Shown piece after piece: positions 49,338-57,161 of a stretch of DNA of 64,000 nucleotides (position 1 is its first letter; every line of letters starts with the position of its first letter). Source of the DNA: Methanofollis fontis (lineage in GTDB: Archaea; Halobacteriota; Methanomicrobia; Methanomicrobiales; Methanofollaceae); NCBI RefSeq assembly GCF_004297185.1, contig NZ_PGCL01000001.1, positions 699,691 through 763,690 of the forward strand, given 5' to 3'. Under the pieces are notes generated by a model that did not search any database, was not told the origin of the DNA, and was given only the letters and a program-made list of their open reading frames with translations. The position numbers and the translations under genes are program-made.

Positions 49338-50036
49338 ATGCAGGTGACCTATGATCCTTCTGAAGATGAAGGACTGGTGATCTACAACCTCTCGCTTATC
49401 GGTGCCGACGATTTCGAACCCGTCCTTTCGATCATGAAGGACACTTTCCGGGCCGGTATCAGCCCCAGTGGTCTCGTTCAGTTCTTTCATGCCGGTGAGC
49501 GGGCCGGCGCCTACACCGTTCCGGAGGGGAAGATCGGTATATGCACCGTCTGCTCGATCACCATTGACGGCGTGATGATCCGTCGGGGCGCCCCCCTTCA
49601 CCCGATCGGCGGGGGTGTCGTCGAGATCGAGGACGGCACCCCCAGGCGGTTCACCGATATGGTCCTCTACGACGCCACGACGATCGATCCCCTCCAGATG
49701 CTTGTATCGCAGGAGATCAGCGATATATCCGGTGTCATCAGGTATGGGAAGGGGAGCGTGCTCGCCAACCTGCGGGAGTGCCACATGGAGGCCGAACCCG
49801 CGGTGGCGACCATCATCGAGGATCTTGAGCGGAGCATGATCTCAGGCATACTCGAGGTCGGGCCGCCGAACGCCCCCATCCTGGGCTACACCTGTTCACC
49901 GCAGTATTTCGGTATCGCCATCCTCGGCGGCACGAATGTCATGGCCGCCGTGCTTGAGGGTGGTTTTCGGGTTGAGATCAACTCGCTCAAGGGGCTGATC
50001 GACGTGGGCAGACTCGAACCGATCCATCACTTCTGA
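49338..50036 (+). CDS. Stand-alone NrpR effector domain (DUF128) protein
   Basis: 232 residues from ATG 49338, which has GGAGGAGG a few bases upstream; the frame is open to 49215 without support. The sequence matches the NrpR/DUF128 ligand-binding domain: KIGICTVCSITIDGVMIRRG, the glycine block PIGGGVVEIEDGTPRRFT, YDATTIDPLQMLVSQEI, then IILE-type PPNAPILGYTCSPQYFGIAILGGTN and FRVEINSLKGLID. NrpR represses nitrogen-fixation and assimilation genes and is released by 2-oxoglutarate. This protein lacks the N-terminal winged helix, so it cannot bind DNA by itself and may act like the NrpRII partner subunit of some methanogens. It converges on and overlaps the TrmB-type regulator gene by 10 nt. 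Confidence 0.82.
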   Translation: MQVTYDPSEDEGLVIYNLSLIGADDFEPVLSIMKDTFRAGISPSGLVQFFHAGERAGAYTVPEGKIGICTVCSITIDGVMIRRGAPLHPIGGGVVEIEDGTPRRFTDMVLYDATTIDPLQMLVSQEISDISGVIRYGKGSVLANLRECHMEAEPAVATIIEDLERSMISGILEVGPPNAPILGYTCSPQYFGIAILGGTNVMAAVLEGGFRVEINSLKGLIDVGRLEPIHHF

Positions 50037-50800
50037 GACCGGGCGGTGACATAGGAGCGGACCAGGTCCCAGTAGCGGGAAAAAAACCTGATGAACCCGT
50101 CCGACTCCGAATAAAGCGCGGTCGATCCCTCATCGTCCCCCGCCATCACCACCAGCACGCGCCGACCGTCGACAAACAGCACCCCGCCCTTCGTGTTTTT
50201 CTGTTCTCTGGTGTCCCAGACAGGGGGCATTTTTGTGTGTATCATCATCCCGGCCGGAACCTCTCCGTCCCAGTGATCGGTGATCACCTCGATCGGGATT
50301 TCGCCGGCCCTCATTCTCAGAGCGTCCTGCACCCCCCCGATCAGCACCGCGCTCCCCAGCACGTCCACTCTCTCGTTTGCGTTGATGATGAGGTCCCTGA
50401 TCCGGTTCGTGATATTTACCTCCCCGACCACATTCCAGATCAGCTCGCGCCCCTCCTCAACGCTCTCGGTCCGCTCTTCATAGAGCGAACCGAGCACGTC
50501 CTTTGCATATTCGGCCCTGGCGCCGATCTCCCTCATGAGGGTATCAATCGCTTCTGCGGGTGGGAATGCGGCGAACCGCTTTGGTGTGGTGTGTGATACG
50601 GTGACCAGGCTCCTGCCGCTGAGGCGGTCGAGCACGGGGTATACCGAGGCCCTGGGGACGCCGGATATCTCGTGGATCTCTGTAGCCGTCGCGTTTTTGA
50701 CCTGAAGGAGGGCAACATAGACGAGAGCCTCATATTTTGTGAGTCCGAGGCTTTTGAGGGCTTCTGTAACACTCTGGATTGTGTCGGGGGACGGAGGCAT
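50027..50800 (-). CDS. TrmB-family transcriptional regulator
   Basis: 257 residues. The N-terminal winged helix-turn-helix covers about 10-75 (LKSLGLTKYEALVYVALLQV, ATEIHEISGVPRASVYPVLDRL), followed by a dimerisation helix (REIGARAEYAKDVLGSLYEE) and a C-terminal effector domain (NITNRIRDLIINANERVDVL, GGVLFVDGRRVLVVMAGDDE). TrmB proteins usually respond to sugars or other metabolites. It is divergent from the surface-protein/glucose-6-phosphate isomerase operon, with an inverted repeat in the shared promoter region, so it may regulate that operon and itself. Its 3' end overlaps the NrpR-domain gene. Confidence 0.87.
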   Translation of the reverse strand: MPPSPDTIQSVTEALKSLGLTKYEALVYVALLQVKNATATEIHEISGVPRASVYPVLDRLSGRSLVTVSHTTPKRFAAFPPAEAIDTLMREIGARAEYAKDVLGSLYEERTESVEEGRELIWNVVGEVNITNRIRDLIINANERVDVLGSAVLIGGVQDALRMRAGEIPIEVITDHWDGEVPAGMMIHTKMPPVWDTREQKNTKGGVLFVDGRRVLVVMAGDDEGSTALYSESDGFIRFFSRYWDLVRSYVTARSQK

Positions 50801-50807
50801 TGCATAG

Positions 50808-50819
50808 ATATTTATACAG
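50808..50819 (+). promoter_or_regulatory. Probable TATA box of the surface-protein/pgiA operon
   Basis: ATATTTATACAG lies about 50 nt before the ATG at 50866. Transcription would begin near 50840, inside the inverted repeat 50832-50853. Confidence 0.45.
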
Positions 50820-50831
50820 TCTACGGAAAAA

Positions 50832-50853
50832 TGTTGTTACTGCACGAACAACA
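50832..50853. promoter_or_regulatory. Inverted repeat, candidate TrmB-type operator
   Basis: TGTTGTT-ACTGCACG-AACAACA: perfect 7-bp arms with an 8-nt spacer. It lies 32 nt from the TrmB-type start and 12 nt from the start of the divergent gene, overlapping that gene's predicted transcription start. Confidence 0.5.
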
Positions 50854-50865
50854 CGGTGGATATAC

Positions 50866-52155
50866 ATGGATTCAAGGACCCTCCTTATCACAGGGCTGCT
50901 GGTGGCCGCACTCACCATGCCGGCCATGGCGGGGGTGGAGTACCTCTTCGGCAACCCCTCCCTCTCGGCAGCGATTTCAGGCACCAATGAGTTTTCCCCG
51001 GGTGATGAGGTGACCCTCACGGTGATTATCTCAAATGAGGGGATCAACCCCGTCATCCAGATCGATTCTGCCCCTCTCTCTCCGCCCGACGCCCCGAACC
51101 TCGCCAAACTGGTCGAGGCTGGCCTCGGCGCTGGCGATGCCCCGGTGACGGTGAAATCCGGTGCACAGCAGATCGGCGACATTGCGGGCGGTGTCAGCAA
51201 ACCTGTCTCATTTGTCGTGAAATTCGACAAAAACGCCCCTGCCGGCACCTATGATCTGCCGCTCACCATCTCCTACACCTATGCGGACTGGACCGACGAC
51301 GAGGGCGGCAACCTGATCAGGACCGGCTACCTCACGAAGACCGAGACGCTCTCCCTGCCGGTGACGGTGAAGTCAGACGTGAACCTTGAGGTCGACGATG
51401 TCTCCACCGGCTACCTCAATGTCGGCACCGAGGGCTACCTCACTGTGCGGATCACCAACATCGGCTATGAGCATGCCACAAAGGCGGTTGCCAAACTGGT
51501 GCAGGACGCCTCGAGCCCCCTGATCCCGACCGACGGTTCGGCCTATATCGGGGACTTCGGGCCAGGCGCCTCTGCCGAGGTCCAGTTCAAGGTTTCTGCA
51601 TCCAACGATGCCGATGCCAAGACTTATCCGGTAGGGATCTTGGTGGAGTACCAGAAAGAGAATGGTGAGACCGCAAACTCGGACACCGAGACGATCGGCG
51701 TCCCTGTAGGCGGCAAGATCGACTTCAGCGTCGTCTCTTCCAGCACATCCGTGAGACCGGGTGAGAAGGCCACTCTTGAGGTCACCTATGAGAACACCGG
51801 TGCCGCCACGGCCTACAATGCCCAGGCCCGGATCAGTGCCGTCGACCCCTTCACCTCAAACGATGACACCGCCTATCTCGGCGATCTCGCTCCCGGGGAG
51901 ACGGCGGTCGCCCGCTACTATGTGACGGTCGACAGTGAGGCGACGATCAAGGAGTACGGGCTGGACACCGAGATCCGCTACCGTGACGCCCTGGACAACA
52001 GCCAGATCTCCGACACCATGAAGGTGACGGTGTCGGTGGTGAGTCGCGATGGTGCCGCCGACATCTTCTCGAACCCGGTTGTGATTGTGGTCATCGCCGC
52101 CGTCCTGATCGGGGCCGGGTATTATATATACAGACGGCGCACCAACGGACAATGA
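50866..52155 (+). CDS. S-layer-like surface protein with CARDB/NEW3-type repeats
   Basis: 429 residues from ATG 50866, preceded by GGTGGA. Signal peptide at about 1-22 (LLITGLLVAALTMPAMAG). Three Ig-like CARDB/NEW3-type domains follow (for example FSPGDEVTLTVIISNEGINP, LNVGTEGYLTVRITNIGYEH and VRPGEKATLEVTYENTGAAT), the COG1361 pattern common in methanogen envelopes. A C-terminal membrane helix (FSNPVVIVVIAAVLIGAGYYI) with a YRRRTNGQ tail anchors it. The stop overlaps the start of the isomerase gene (ATGA), an odd pairing of envelope and sugar-phosphate genes. The TrmB-type regulator is divergent. Confidence 0.82.
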   Translation: MDSRTLLITGLLVAALTMPAMAGVEYLFGNPSLSAAISGTNEFSPGDEVTLTVIISNEGINPVIQIDSAPLSPPDAPNLAKLVEAGLGAGDAPVTVKSGAQQIGDIAGGVSKPVSFVVKFDKNAPAGTYDLPLTISYTYADWTDDEGGNLIRTGYLTKTETLSLPVTVKSDVNLEVDDVSTGYLNVGTEGYLTVRITNIGYEHATKAVAKLVQDASSPLIPTDGSAYIGDFGPGASAEVQFKVSASNDADAKTYPVGILVEYQKENGETANSDTETIGVPVGGKIDFSVVSSSTSVRPGEKATLEVTYENTGAATAYNAQARISAVDPFTSNDDTAYLGDLAPGETAVARYYVTVDSEATIKEYGLDTEIRYRDALDNSQISDTMKVTVSVVSRDGAADIFSNPVVIVVIAAVLIGAGYYIYRRRTNGQ

Positions 52156-52898
52156 TCCCGTGGGAAGGACCACTGCCGGAGCCGGGCGCCCGTCGGCTTG
52201 CCGATATGGCTGATGTGCTGGCAGCACCTGAATATGCGGACCGGGACCCCTCCCGTCCCCTCTATTATATGTATCGTGATTGCGCCAGGAGCGATGAGGA
52301 CCGACGCTGGCTTGCCGATCATGACGTCCGTTACGACATCACCGTCATCATGCCCGGCGTGATCGGGCCCGAACTGGTGAAGACGAAGGGGCATTATCAT
52401 CCCGAAAATCCGGCGGGCGTTGGATTTCCTGAGGTGTATGAGGTGATGAGCGGGCGCGCCCATTTCCTGCTCCAGAATAGGGAGGCATCCTCCGTGCTGT
52501 TTGTCGAGGCCACCGCCGGAGAAGTCGTGGTGATCCCGCCGGGCTACGGGCATGTGACGATCAATCCCGGGGATGAGGATCTGGTGATGGCAAATCTGGT
52601 TTCGACCGCCTTTGCCAGCGAGTATGCTCCCTATGCACGTCTCGGCGGTGCGGCCTATTATGAGATGGAGGACGGGAGCATCGTGAAAAATAACAGATAT
52701 CCTGACGCCGGTCCCGTGCGGCGGGCGGTGGCCCTGCCGGTGCCAGCGTTCGGGACGGGACCGGGGGTCCCGCTCTACACCCTCCTCGGCAGGGAGGAGT
52801 CGGTGCGGTTCCTGAACCATCCGGAGGACTACGCCGACGCCTTCAGCGGCTGCCTCAGAGATGCGGGGGAGGTGTCCGTTTGTGCCCAGATGCCCTGA
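52152..52898 (+). CDS. pgiA: Cupin-type glucose-6-phosphate isomerase
   Basis: 248 residues. Archaeal cPGI interconverts glucose 6-phosphate and fructose 6-phosphate with a metal bound in a cupin barrel. The family motif is present as TKGHYHPENPAG (H81, H83) followed by PEVYEVMSGRAHFLLQ with the conserved Glu, and the third histidine is in VIPPGYGHVTINPGDE. Length is slightly above the usual 190 residues because of a C-terminal extension of about 50 residues. Start and stop overlap the surface-protein gene (ATGA). Its last 44 nt overlap the convergent NAD synthetase gene. Confidence 0.9.
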   Translation: MIPWEGPLPEPGARRLADMADVLAAPEYADRDPSRPLYYMYRDCARSDEDRRWLADHDVRYDITVIMPGVIGPELVKTKGHYHPENPAGVGFPEVYEVMSGRAHFLLQNREASSVLFVEATAGEVVVIPPGYGHVTINPGDEDLVMANLVSTAFASEYAPYARLGGAAYYEMEDGSIVKNNRYPDAGPVRRAVALPVPAFGTGPGVPLYTLLGREESVRFLNHPEDYADAFSGCLRDAGEVSVCAQMP

Positions 52899-53589
52899 CG
52901 CGGGCGAGCACACGCTCCTGGACCGCGGTCTCCGCCTTCCACTCGTTTTTTTCCAGAGCCTGAAGGGCACTGTCGATCTCTGGATAGGAATGCCCCAGTT
53001 CGGCCTCGTCGGTCTGACCGGCCCAGAGCCCTGCTGAGGGTGCCCTGGTGAGGATCCGTTCCGGGAGCCCCATTTCCCGCCCCACCTCAAACACCTCCGT
53101 TTTATAGAGGTGGAGGATGGGCTGGATGTCGGCGGCGGCGTCACCGTGTTTTGTGCAGTAACCGAGCAGATATTCGGTCCTGTTCGATGTGCCGCAGACC
53201 AGGCGCCCCTCGCGGTTCGCCACGGCATAGAGGATCGCCATCCTGGTCCTGGCCATCAGGTTGCCGGTGAGGTAGGGGGTCTCGGTCAGCCCCGGGTAGC
53301 CGCGGTATGCCTCCATCACCGGTTCGATCGAGAGGTTCCTGTACTCGATCCCGATGGCCCGGCAGAGGTTTTCGGCGTCCTCGATATCCTCCTGCCGGGT
53401 TACGGCGCTCGGAAGGGTGAGTCCGACCACCCGTTCGGGGCCGATTGCACGGGCGGCAAAGGCGGCGGCGACTGCAGAATCAATACCTCCACTGACGCCG
53501 ACAACGATGCCCGCAGCCCCGGCGCTCCAGACGGCGTGGCGTATCATGCCGTCCACCGCCTCCATAACACATCCAATCCTCTCTATCAT
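52855..53589 (-). CDS. nadE: NH3-dependent NAD+ synthetase
   Basis: 244 residues, single-domain ammonia-dependent type. The PP-loop GVSGGIDSAVAAA near residue 32 binds ATP; GTSNRTEYLLGYCTKHGDAAADIQPI and LYKTEVFEVGREMGLPERI are the standard NadE blocks. The enzyme amidates deamido-NAD in the last step of NAD synthesis. There is no glutaminase domain. Its 3' end overlaps the pgiA gene, and it appears to be transcribed alone. Confidence 0.95.
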   Translation of the reverse strand: MIERIGCVMEAVDGMIRHAVWSAGAAGIVVGVSGGIDSAVAAAFAARAIGPERVVGLTLPSAVTRQEDIEDAENLCRAIGIEYRNLSIEPVMEAYRGYPGLTETPYLTGNLMARTRMAILYAVANREGRLVCGTSNRTEYLLGYCTKHGDAAADIQPILHLYKTEVFEVGREMGLPERILTRAPSAGLWAGQTDEAELGHSYPEIDSALQALEKNEWKAETAVQERVLARVRASGHKRTPPPHL

Positions 53590-53673
53590 AGCAGGAGCTG
53601 CATCCCAGGGGGGAAGCGCCTCTTCACCTCTGCGTACAGAGATGCGTTCGGTGTGTAATAGATTATTGGGGAT

Positions 53674-55362
53674 TCAGATGAACCTGATAAAACGGCGGAT
53701 GGCCGCAGGGTCGCCGACGGCGATGACGGCGTCGCCCTGCATCACTGTCTCGTCCGGTGCCGGACCGACGAGCGCCCGTCCCTCCCCTTCGATGCCGGCG
53801 ATCCTGACGCCGCACCGCCGTTCGACCGTTTTCACCCTCACCTCGCTTCTCTTCAGTGCCCGCCGCATCACCACCCGTCCTCCGTCAGGGAGGTCGAGGA
53901 GCACCCGCACGATCCCGGCGAGGATGATGTCGGCGATGCTCTGACCGCCGATCGTCGGCAGCAGGGAGACGTAGTCGGCGCCTGCAAGGTAGAGTTTGTC
54001 GACGGCGGCATGGGAGTTTGCCCGTGCCAGGATCCGCAGGTCCGGGTTCAGGTTGCGGGCCATCAGGGTGGTGAAGACGGTGGCGTTGTCATCGTTCAGT
54101 GCCACGATGCAGGTCGTCGCCTCCTCGATGCGGGCGGCACGGAGGGCCTCCTCGTCCTCCGCCTCGCCGATGACATTGACGCGGTGGTCCTGCCGGTCGA
54201 TGACCGTGCACTCCACACCGGCGTTGCGGAGTTCCCGGTATGCCGCCCGTCCCACATCCCCGTAACCCGCGATGACGGCGATCTCGTTCTCCTGTGCCTC
54301 GCCTGCGATCTCTTCCCTGAAGGCGCGGTTGATGTCCTCCTCCCGCCCCAGCAGGAAGAGCATCGTCGAGGCGTCGATCCGGTCCTCCCCGCGGGGGAAC
54401 CGGTCAAACGATCCGCCCTTCCAGAAAAAGAGTACCGATATCCCGTAGCGTTCCGGAAGCGCCAGATCGGCGAAGGTGCGTCCGACGGCGCGGGAACCGG
54501 CCATCACGGGGACGCTCACCAGGGAGAGCAGGGAAAGACCGCTTTCCGTCTCGGCCGCTGTCCGGGATATGCCGAGAATGGTCTCGCCCGGACTGCCGGT
54601 GATGGCATGTCTGCCCAGGATCCGCCCTGCAACGGTCTTCGGGGAGAGGACGTACTCGGCGCCCGCATACCGGAGGTAGCGGTCATAGCCCAGGTTGTCC
54701 ACCACGGCGATGATCCGGGCCTTTGTCATCCCCCTGACCCCCAGGATCACCGAGGCGGCGACCCCTTCGCGGGCACAGACCACCACGCTCCCGGCATCCG
54801 CAATCGATGCATTCCGCCAGGTTTCGGCGTCGGAAAAGTCCCCCCAGATGATTGCGGCCTGTTTTCTGTATCTCTGGAGGAGGTCTTCTGCCCTGCTGCG
54901 GTCCTCCTCCACGATCACCAGCGGCAGGTCGGCGATCTCCAGACTCTCGATCAGGGCCCTGATCCCCTCCCCTGACCCGACGATCACCACATGGTTCTCC
55001 ATGGGTGCGGGCAGGCGGCGGGGCGGGGATGCGCGGATGTGTTCGGAGAGAGCGGGGGCGAGGAGGAGGGGAATGAACATGAAGATCAGGAACACCCCAC
55101 TGATGATCATCACGATGGTGAACAGGATGGTGTATTCGCTCTCGAAAGGAAGGAGATCGCCATAGCCCACGGTGGTCACGGTCTCCACCACAAAGAGCAC
55201 CGCCTCCTCCCAGGAGATCGCCTCCCCTTCCCAGACCGGATAGACCATATGCAGAATGACGGTGAAGACGAGGAGATATGCGGTGAACAACCCGAGGAAA
55301 AACAGGATGCGTGTTCTGGAGGATGATGTGAACCGTTTCCAGAGCGGGATTACCCTGCTCAT
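53674..55362 (-). CDS. Potassium channel with two RCK (TrkA) domains
   Basis: 562 residues from ATG 55362, which overlaps the upstream stop (ATGA); the frame is open further but runs into that gene. Two membrane helices (ILFFLGLFTAYLLVFTVILH and LFTIVMIISGVFLIFMFIPL) flank a pore loop with the K+ selectivity filter TVGYGD. Two TrkA-N/TrkA-C units follow: the first with HVVIVGSGEGIRALIESLE, the second with IAVIAGYGDVGRAAYRELR, which keeps the GxGxxG NAD-binding motif. Such channels are gated by ligands bound to the RCK ring (Ca2+ in MthK, nucleotides in others). Tandem RCK domains in one chain give the octameric ring from four subunits, as in BK-like and GsuK-type channels. Confidence 0.9.
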   Translation of the reverse strand: MSRVIPLWKRFTSSSRTRILFFLGLFTAYLLVFTVILHMVYPVWEGEAISWEEAVLFVVETVTTVGYGDLLPFESEYTILFTIVMIISGVFLIFMFIPLLLAPALSEHIRASPPRRLPAPMENHVVIVGSGEGIRALIESLEIADLPLVIVEEDRSRAEDLLQRYRKQAAIIWGDFSDAETWRNASIADAGSVVVCAREGVAASVILGVRGMTKARIIAVVDNLGYDRYLRYAGAEYVLSPKTVAGRILGRHAITGSPGETILGISRTAAETESGLSLLSLVSVPVMAGSRAVGRTFADLALPERYGISVLFFWKGGSFDRFPRGEDRIDASTMLFLLGREEDINRAFREEIAGEAQENEIAVIAGYGDVGRAAYRELRNAGVECTVIDRQDHRVNVIGEAEDEEALRAARIEEATTCIVALNDDNATVFTTLMARNLNPDLRILARANSHAAVDKLYLAGADYVSLLPTIGGQSIADIILAGIVRVLLDLPDGGRVVMRRALKRSEVRVKTVERRCGVRIAGIEGEGRALVGPAPDETVMQGDAVIAVGDPAAIRRFIRFI

Positions 55363-56270
55363 CCTCCCCTCGCCTCCCGGATCAACTGGCAGGATCGGCA
55401 GACGCCGCTGAAGGGTTCGCCGCACTCCGGGCAGACCTGCAGGTCTGCCTCACCGGCATTGCAGATCTCGGGCACCTGATCGCCGAGGTTCTTCAGTGCA
55501 TATTTCGTGGCCGGATGCCGCCATGCGTATTCGTTCAGGATAGCCCGGACATCTGAACGCAGGGCATTGTGGGCATAGGGGCATGACGCCTCCTCGAATC
55601 GCCCGATAGTGAGGTGGGCGTAGAGCGCCACCTCGCGCTCCGGGACGCCGGCAAAGGGTTTGATCCGCCGCACCACCCCTGGCAGCGGCGCCGGTCGGCG
55701 GATCAATCGTTCCGCATCGCCGCGCAGCACGTTCATCAGCACCGACTGCGCCTCGTCGTCCAGGTTCATTCCCATCGCCAGTTTCGTGGCGCCCAGGTCG
55801 CGGGCTGCCGTGTTCAGGCAGTGGCGGCGGATCACCCCACAGTAGGTGCAGGAGAGGGCGTCGCCTCGCATCTCGACGATCCGGTCGGTGGTGGTGCCGG
55901 CGATCTCCTGGAAGGTGACGCAGTGCCAGGGCACCCCGCAGGCCTCGGCGATCTGGTGCGCCTGTTCCGGGTGGCGGTATCCGGCGATCCCCTCGTCCAC
56001 CGTCAGGGCCAGGATGGAGACGTCGCGGCGCTCCCCGAAGGTGCGGGTGAGAAAACGGAGCAGGGCGGATGAGTCCTTTCCGCCGGAGAGGGCGACGGCG
56101 ATCACGTCGCCGGAGACGATCATCCGCTTCTGGCGGATCTCCCGTTTCGCCTTCGCCTCAAGGTCGGCGATGAAGTGGTCGCGGCAGAGGTGGAGACCTG
56201 AATAGCGCTGCAAGACTACGGCTTCCCGTCTGCACTTTGAGCACTGCATTGCCCCGACCCAGTCAAACAT
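55359..56270 (-). CDS. PP-loop tRNA 2-thiolation enzyme (NcsA/TtuA/Ctu1 family)
   Basis: 303 residues; GGAGG 5 nt before ATG 56270, although an internal ATG (MQCSKC) is where many family members begin. A zinc finger (CSKCRREAVVLQ plus LHLCRDHF) is followed by the PP-loop VALSGGKDSSALLRF, then LSCTYCGVIRRHCLN and EASCPYA. The CxxC plus distal Cys are the usual [4Fe-4S] ligands of TtuA/NcsA enzymes. A second zinc ribbon closes the chain (CPECGEPFSGVCRSCQ). It thiolates a uridine in tRNA, probably U34 (NcsA/Ctu1) or U54 (TtuA). The start is only 33 nt from the divergent RIO2 gene. Confidence 0.9.
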   Translation of the reverse strand: MFDWVGAMQCSKCRREAVVLQRYSGLHLCRDHFIADLEAKAKREIRQKRMIVSGDVIAVALSGGKDSSALLRFLTRTFGERRDVSILALTVDEGIAGYRHPEQAHQIAEACGVPWHCVTFQEIAGTTTDRIVEMRGDALSCTYCGVIRRHCLNTAARDLGATKLAMGMNLDDEAQSVLMNVLRGDAERLIRRPAPLPGVVRRIKPFAGVPEREVALYAHLTIGRFEEASCPYAHNALRSDVRAILNEYAWRHPATKYALKNLGDQVPEICNAGEADLQVCPECGEPFSGVCRSCQLIREARGG

Positions 56271-56303
56271 TTATCCTCCTGTCAGATATAACCTGAGGTA
56301 CTC

Positions 56304-57161
56304 ATGCCGCTTTCTCCAGAATATGTCAGACGACTGCACAAATACGACCTTCGTGTTCTTCTCGCCCTTGAACGATTGATGCAGCGCTACGAATGGGTGC
56401 CGGACGATGTGCTCAGGGCAGCGGCGCGGCTCTCGGAGAAGGAGCTCGCCTTCCGTCTGGCGCGCCTGATCGAGTGGGATATGGTCAGGCACGCCACCGT
56501 CCCCTATGCCGGATATGCCCTGATCTTTCCGGGCTATGATGCGATCGCCCTGCATACCCTCTCGCAGCGCGGCTCGGTCTCGGCCCTTGGCTCCCTGATC
56601 GGTGTCGGAAAGGAGTCGGAGGTCTTTTCAGGTCTCGGCCTTGGCCCCGTGGTGCTGAAGTTCCATCACGTGGGGCAGCAGTCGTTCCAGGCGGCCAGAA
56701 AGGAGCGGGGATATATGCCGGAAGGTGCTCACTGCCCCTGGATCTTCGCCTCGGCCCGTTCCGCCGAGCAGGAGTATGCCGCCCTCCAGCGGCTTTCTCC
56801 CGATGTGGCGGTCCCCCTGCCGATCGACCGCTCCCGCCATGTGATCGTGATGTCCGAGATCCCGGGCGCCACCCTGAACCGCTGCACCCTGGAGGCACCG
56901 GAGGAGGTGCTCGACGAGGTCCTGGAGAATGTCAGGATCGCCTACCGGAAGGGGGTGATCCACGGCGATCTCTCGGAGTTCAATATCATGGCCGGTGACG
57001 ACGGCGTCTGGCTCATCGACTGGCCGCAGTGGATCGCCACCGATCACCCGAACGCGGAGGCGCTCCTCCGCCGCGACCTTGAGAACGTGCTCAGGTATTT
57101 TAACCGGAAATACCGGATAGAGTATCCCACCGAGGAGGCGGTGGGAGTGGTGATCGGGTGA
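56304..57161 (+). CDS. rio2: RIO2-type serine protein kinase/ATPase
   Basis: 285 residues. RIO2 acts in maturation of the small ribosomal subunit. The N-terminal winged helix (about 1-85, YVRRLHKYDLRVLLALERLM) is diagnostic of RIO2. The kinase domain follows: P-loop LIGVGKESEVFSG, catalytic Lys in VVLKFHH, catalytic loop GVIHGDLSEFNIM and metal-binding LIDWPQW with the D of the IDxPQ motif. The C-terminus DLENVLRYFNRKYRI is typical. TGAGGT precedes the ATG. Its stop overlaps the next start (GTGA), so it is coupled to DUF460. Confidence 0.95.
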   Translation: MPLSPEYVRRLHKYDLRVLLALERLMQRYEWVPDDVLRAAARLSEKELAFRLARLIEWDMVRHATVPYAGYALIFPGYDAIALHTLSQRGSVSALGSLIGVGKESEVFSGLGLGPVVLKFHHVGQQSFQAARKERGYMPEGAHCPWIFASARSAEQEYAALQRLSPDVAVPLPIDRSRHVIVMSEIPGATLNRCTLEAPEEVLDEVLENVRIAYRKGVIHGDLSEFNIMAGDDGVWLIDWPQWIATDHPNAEALLRRDLENVLRYFNRKYRIEYPTEEAVGVVIG

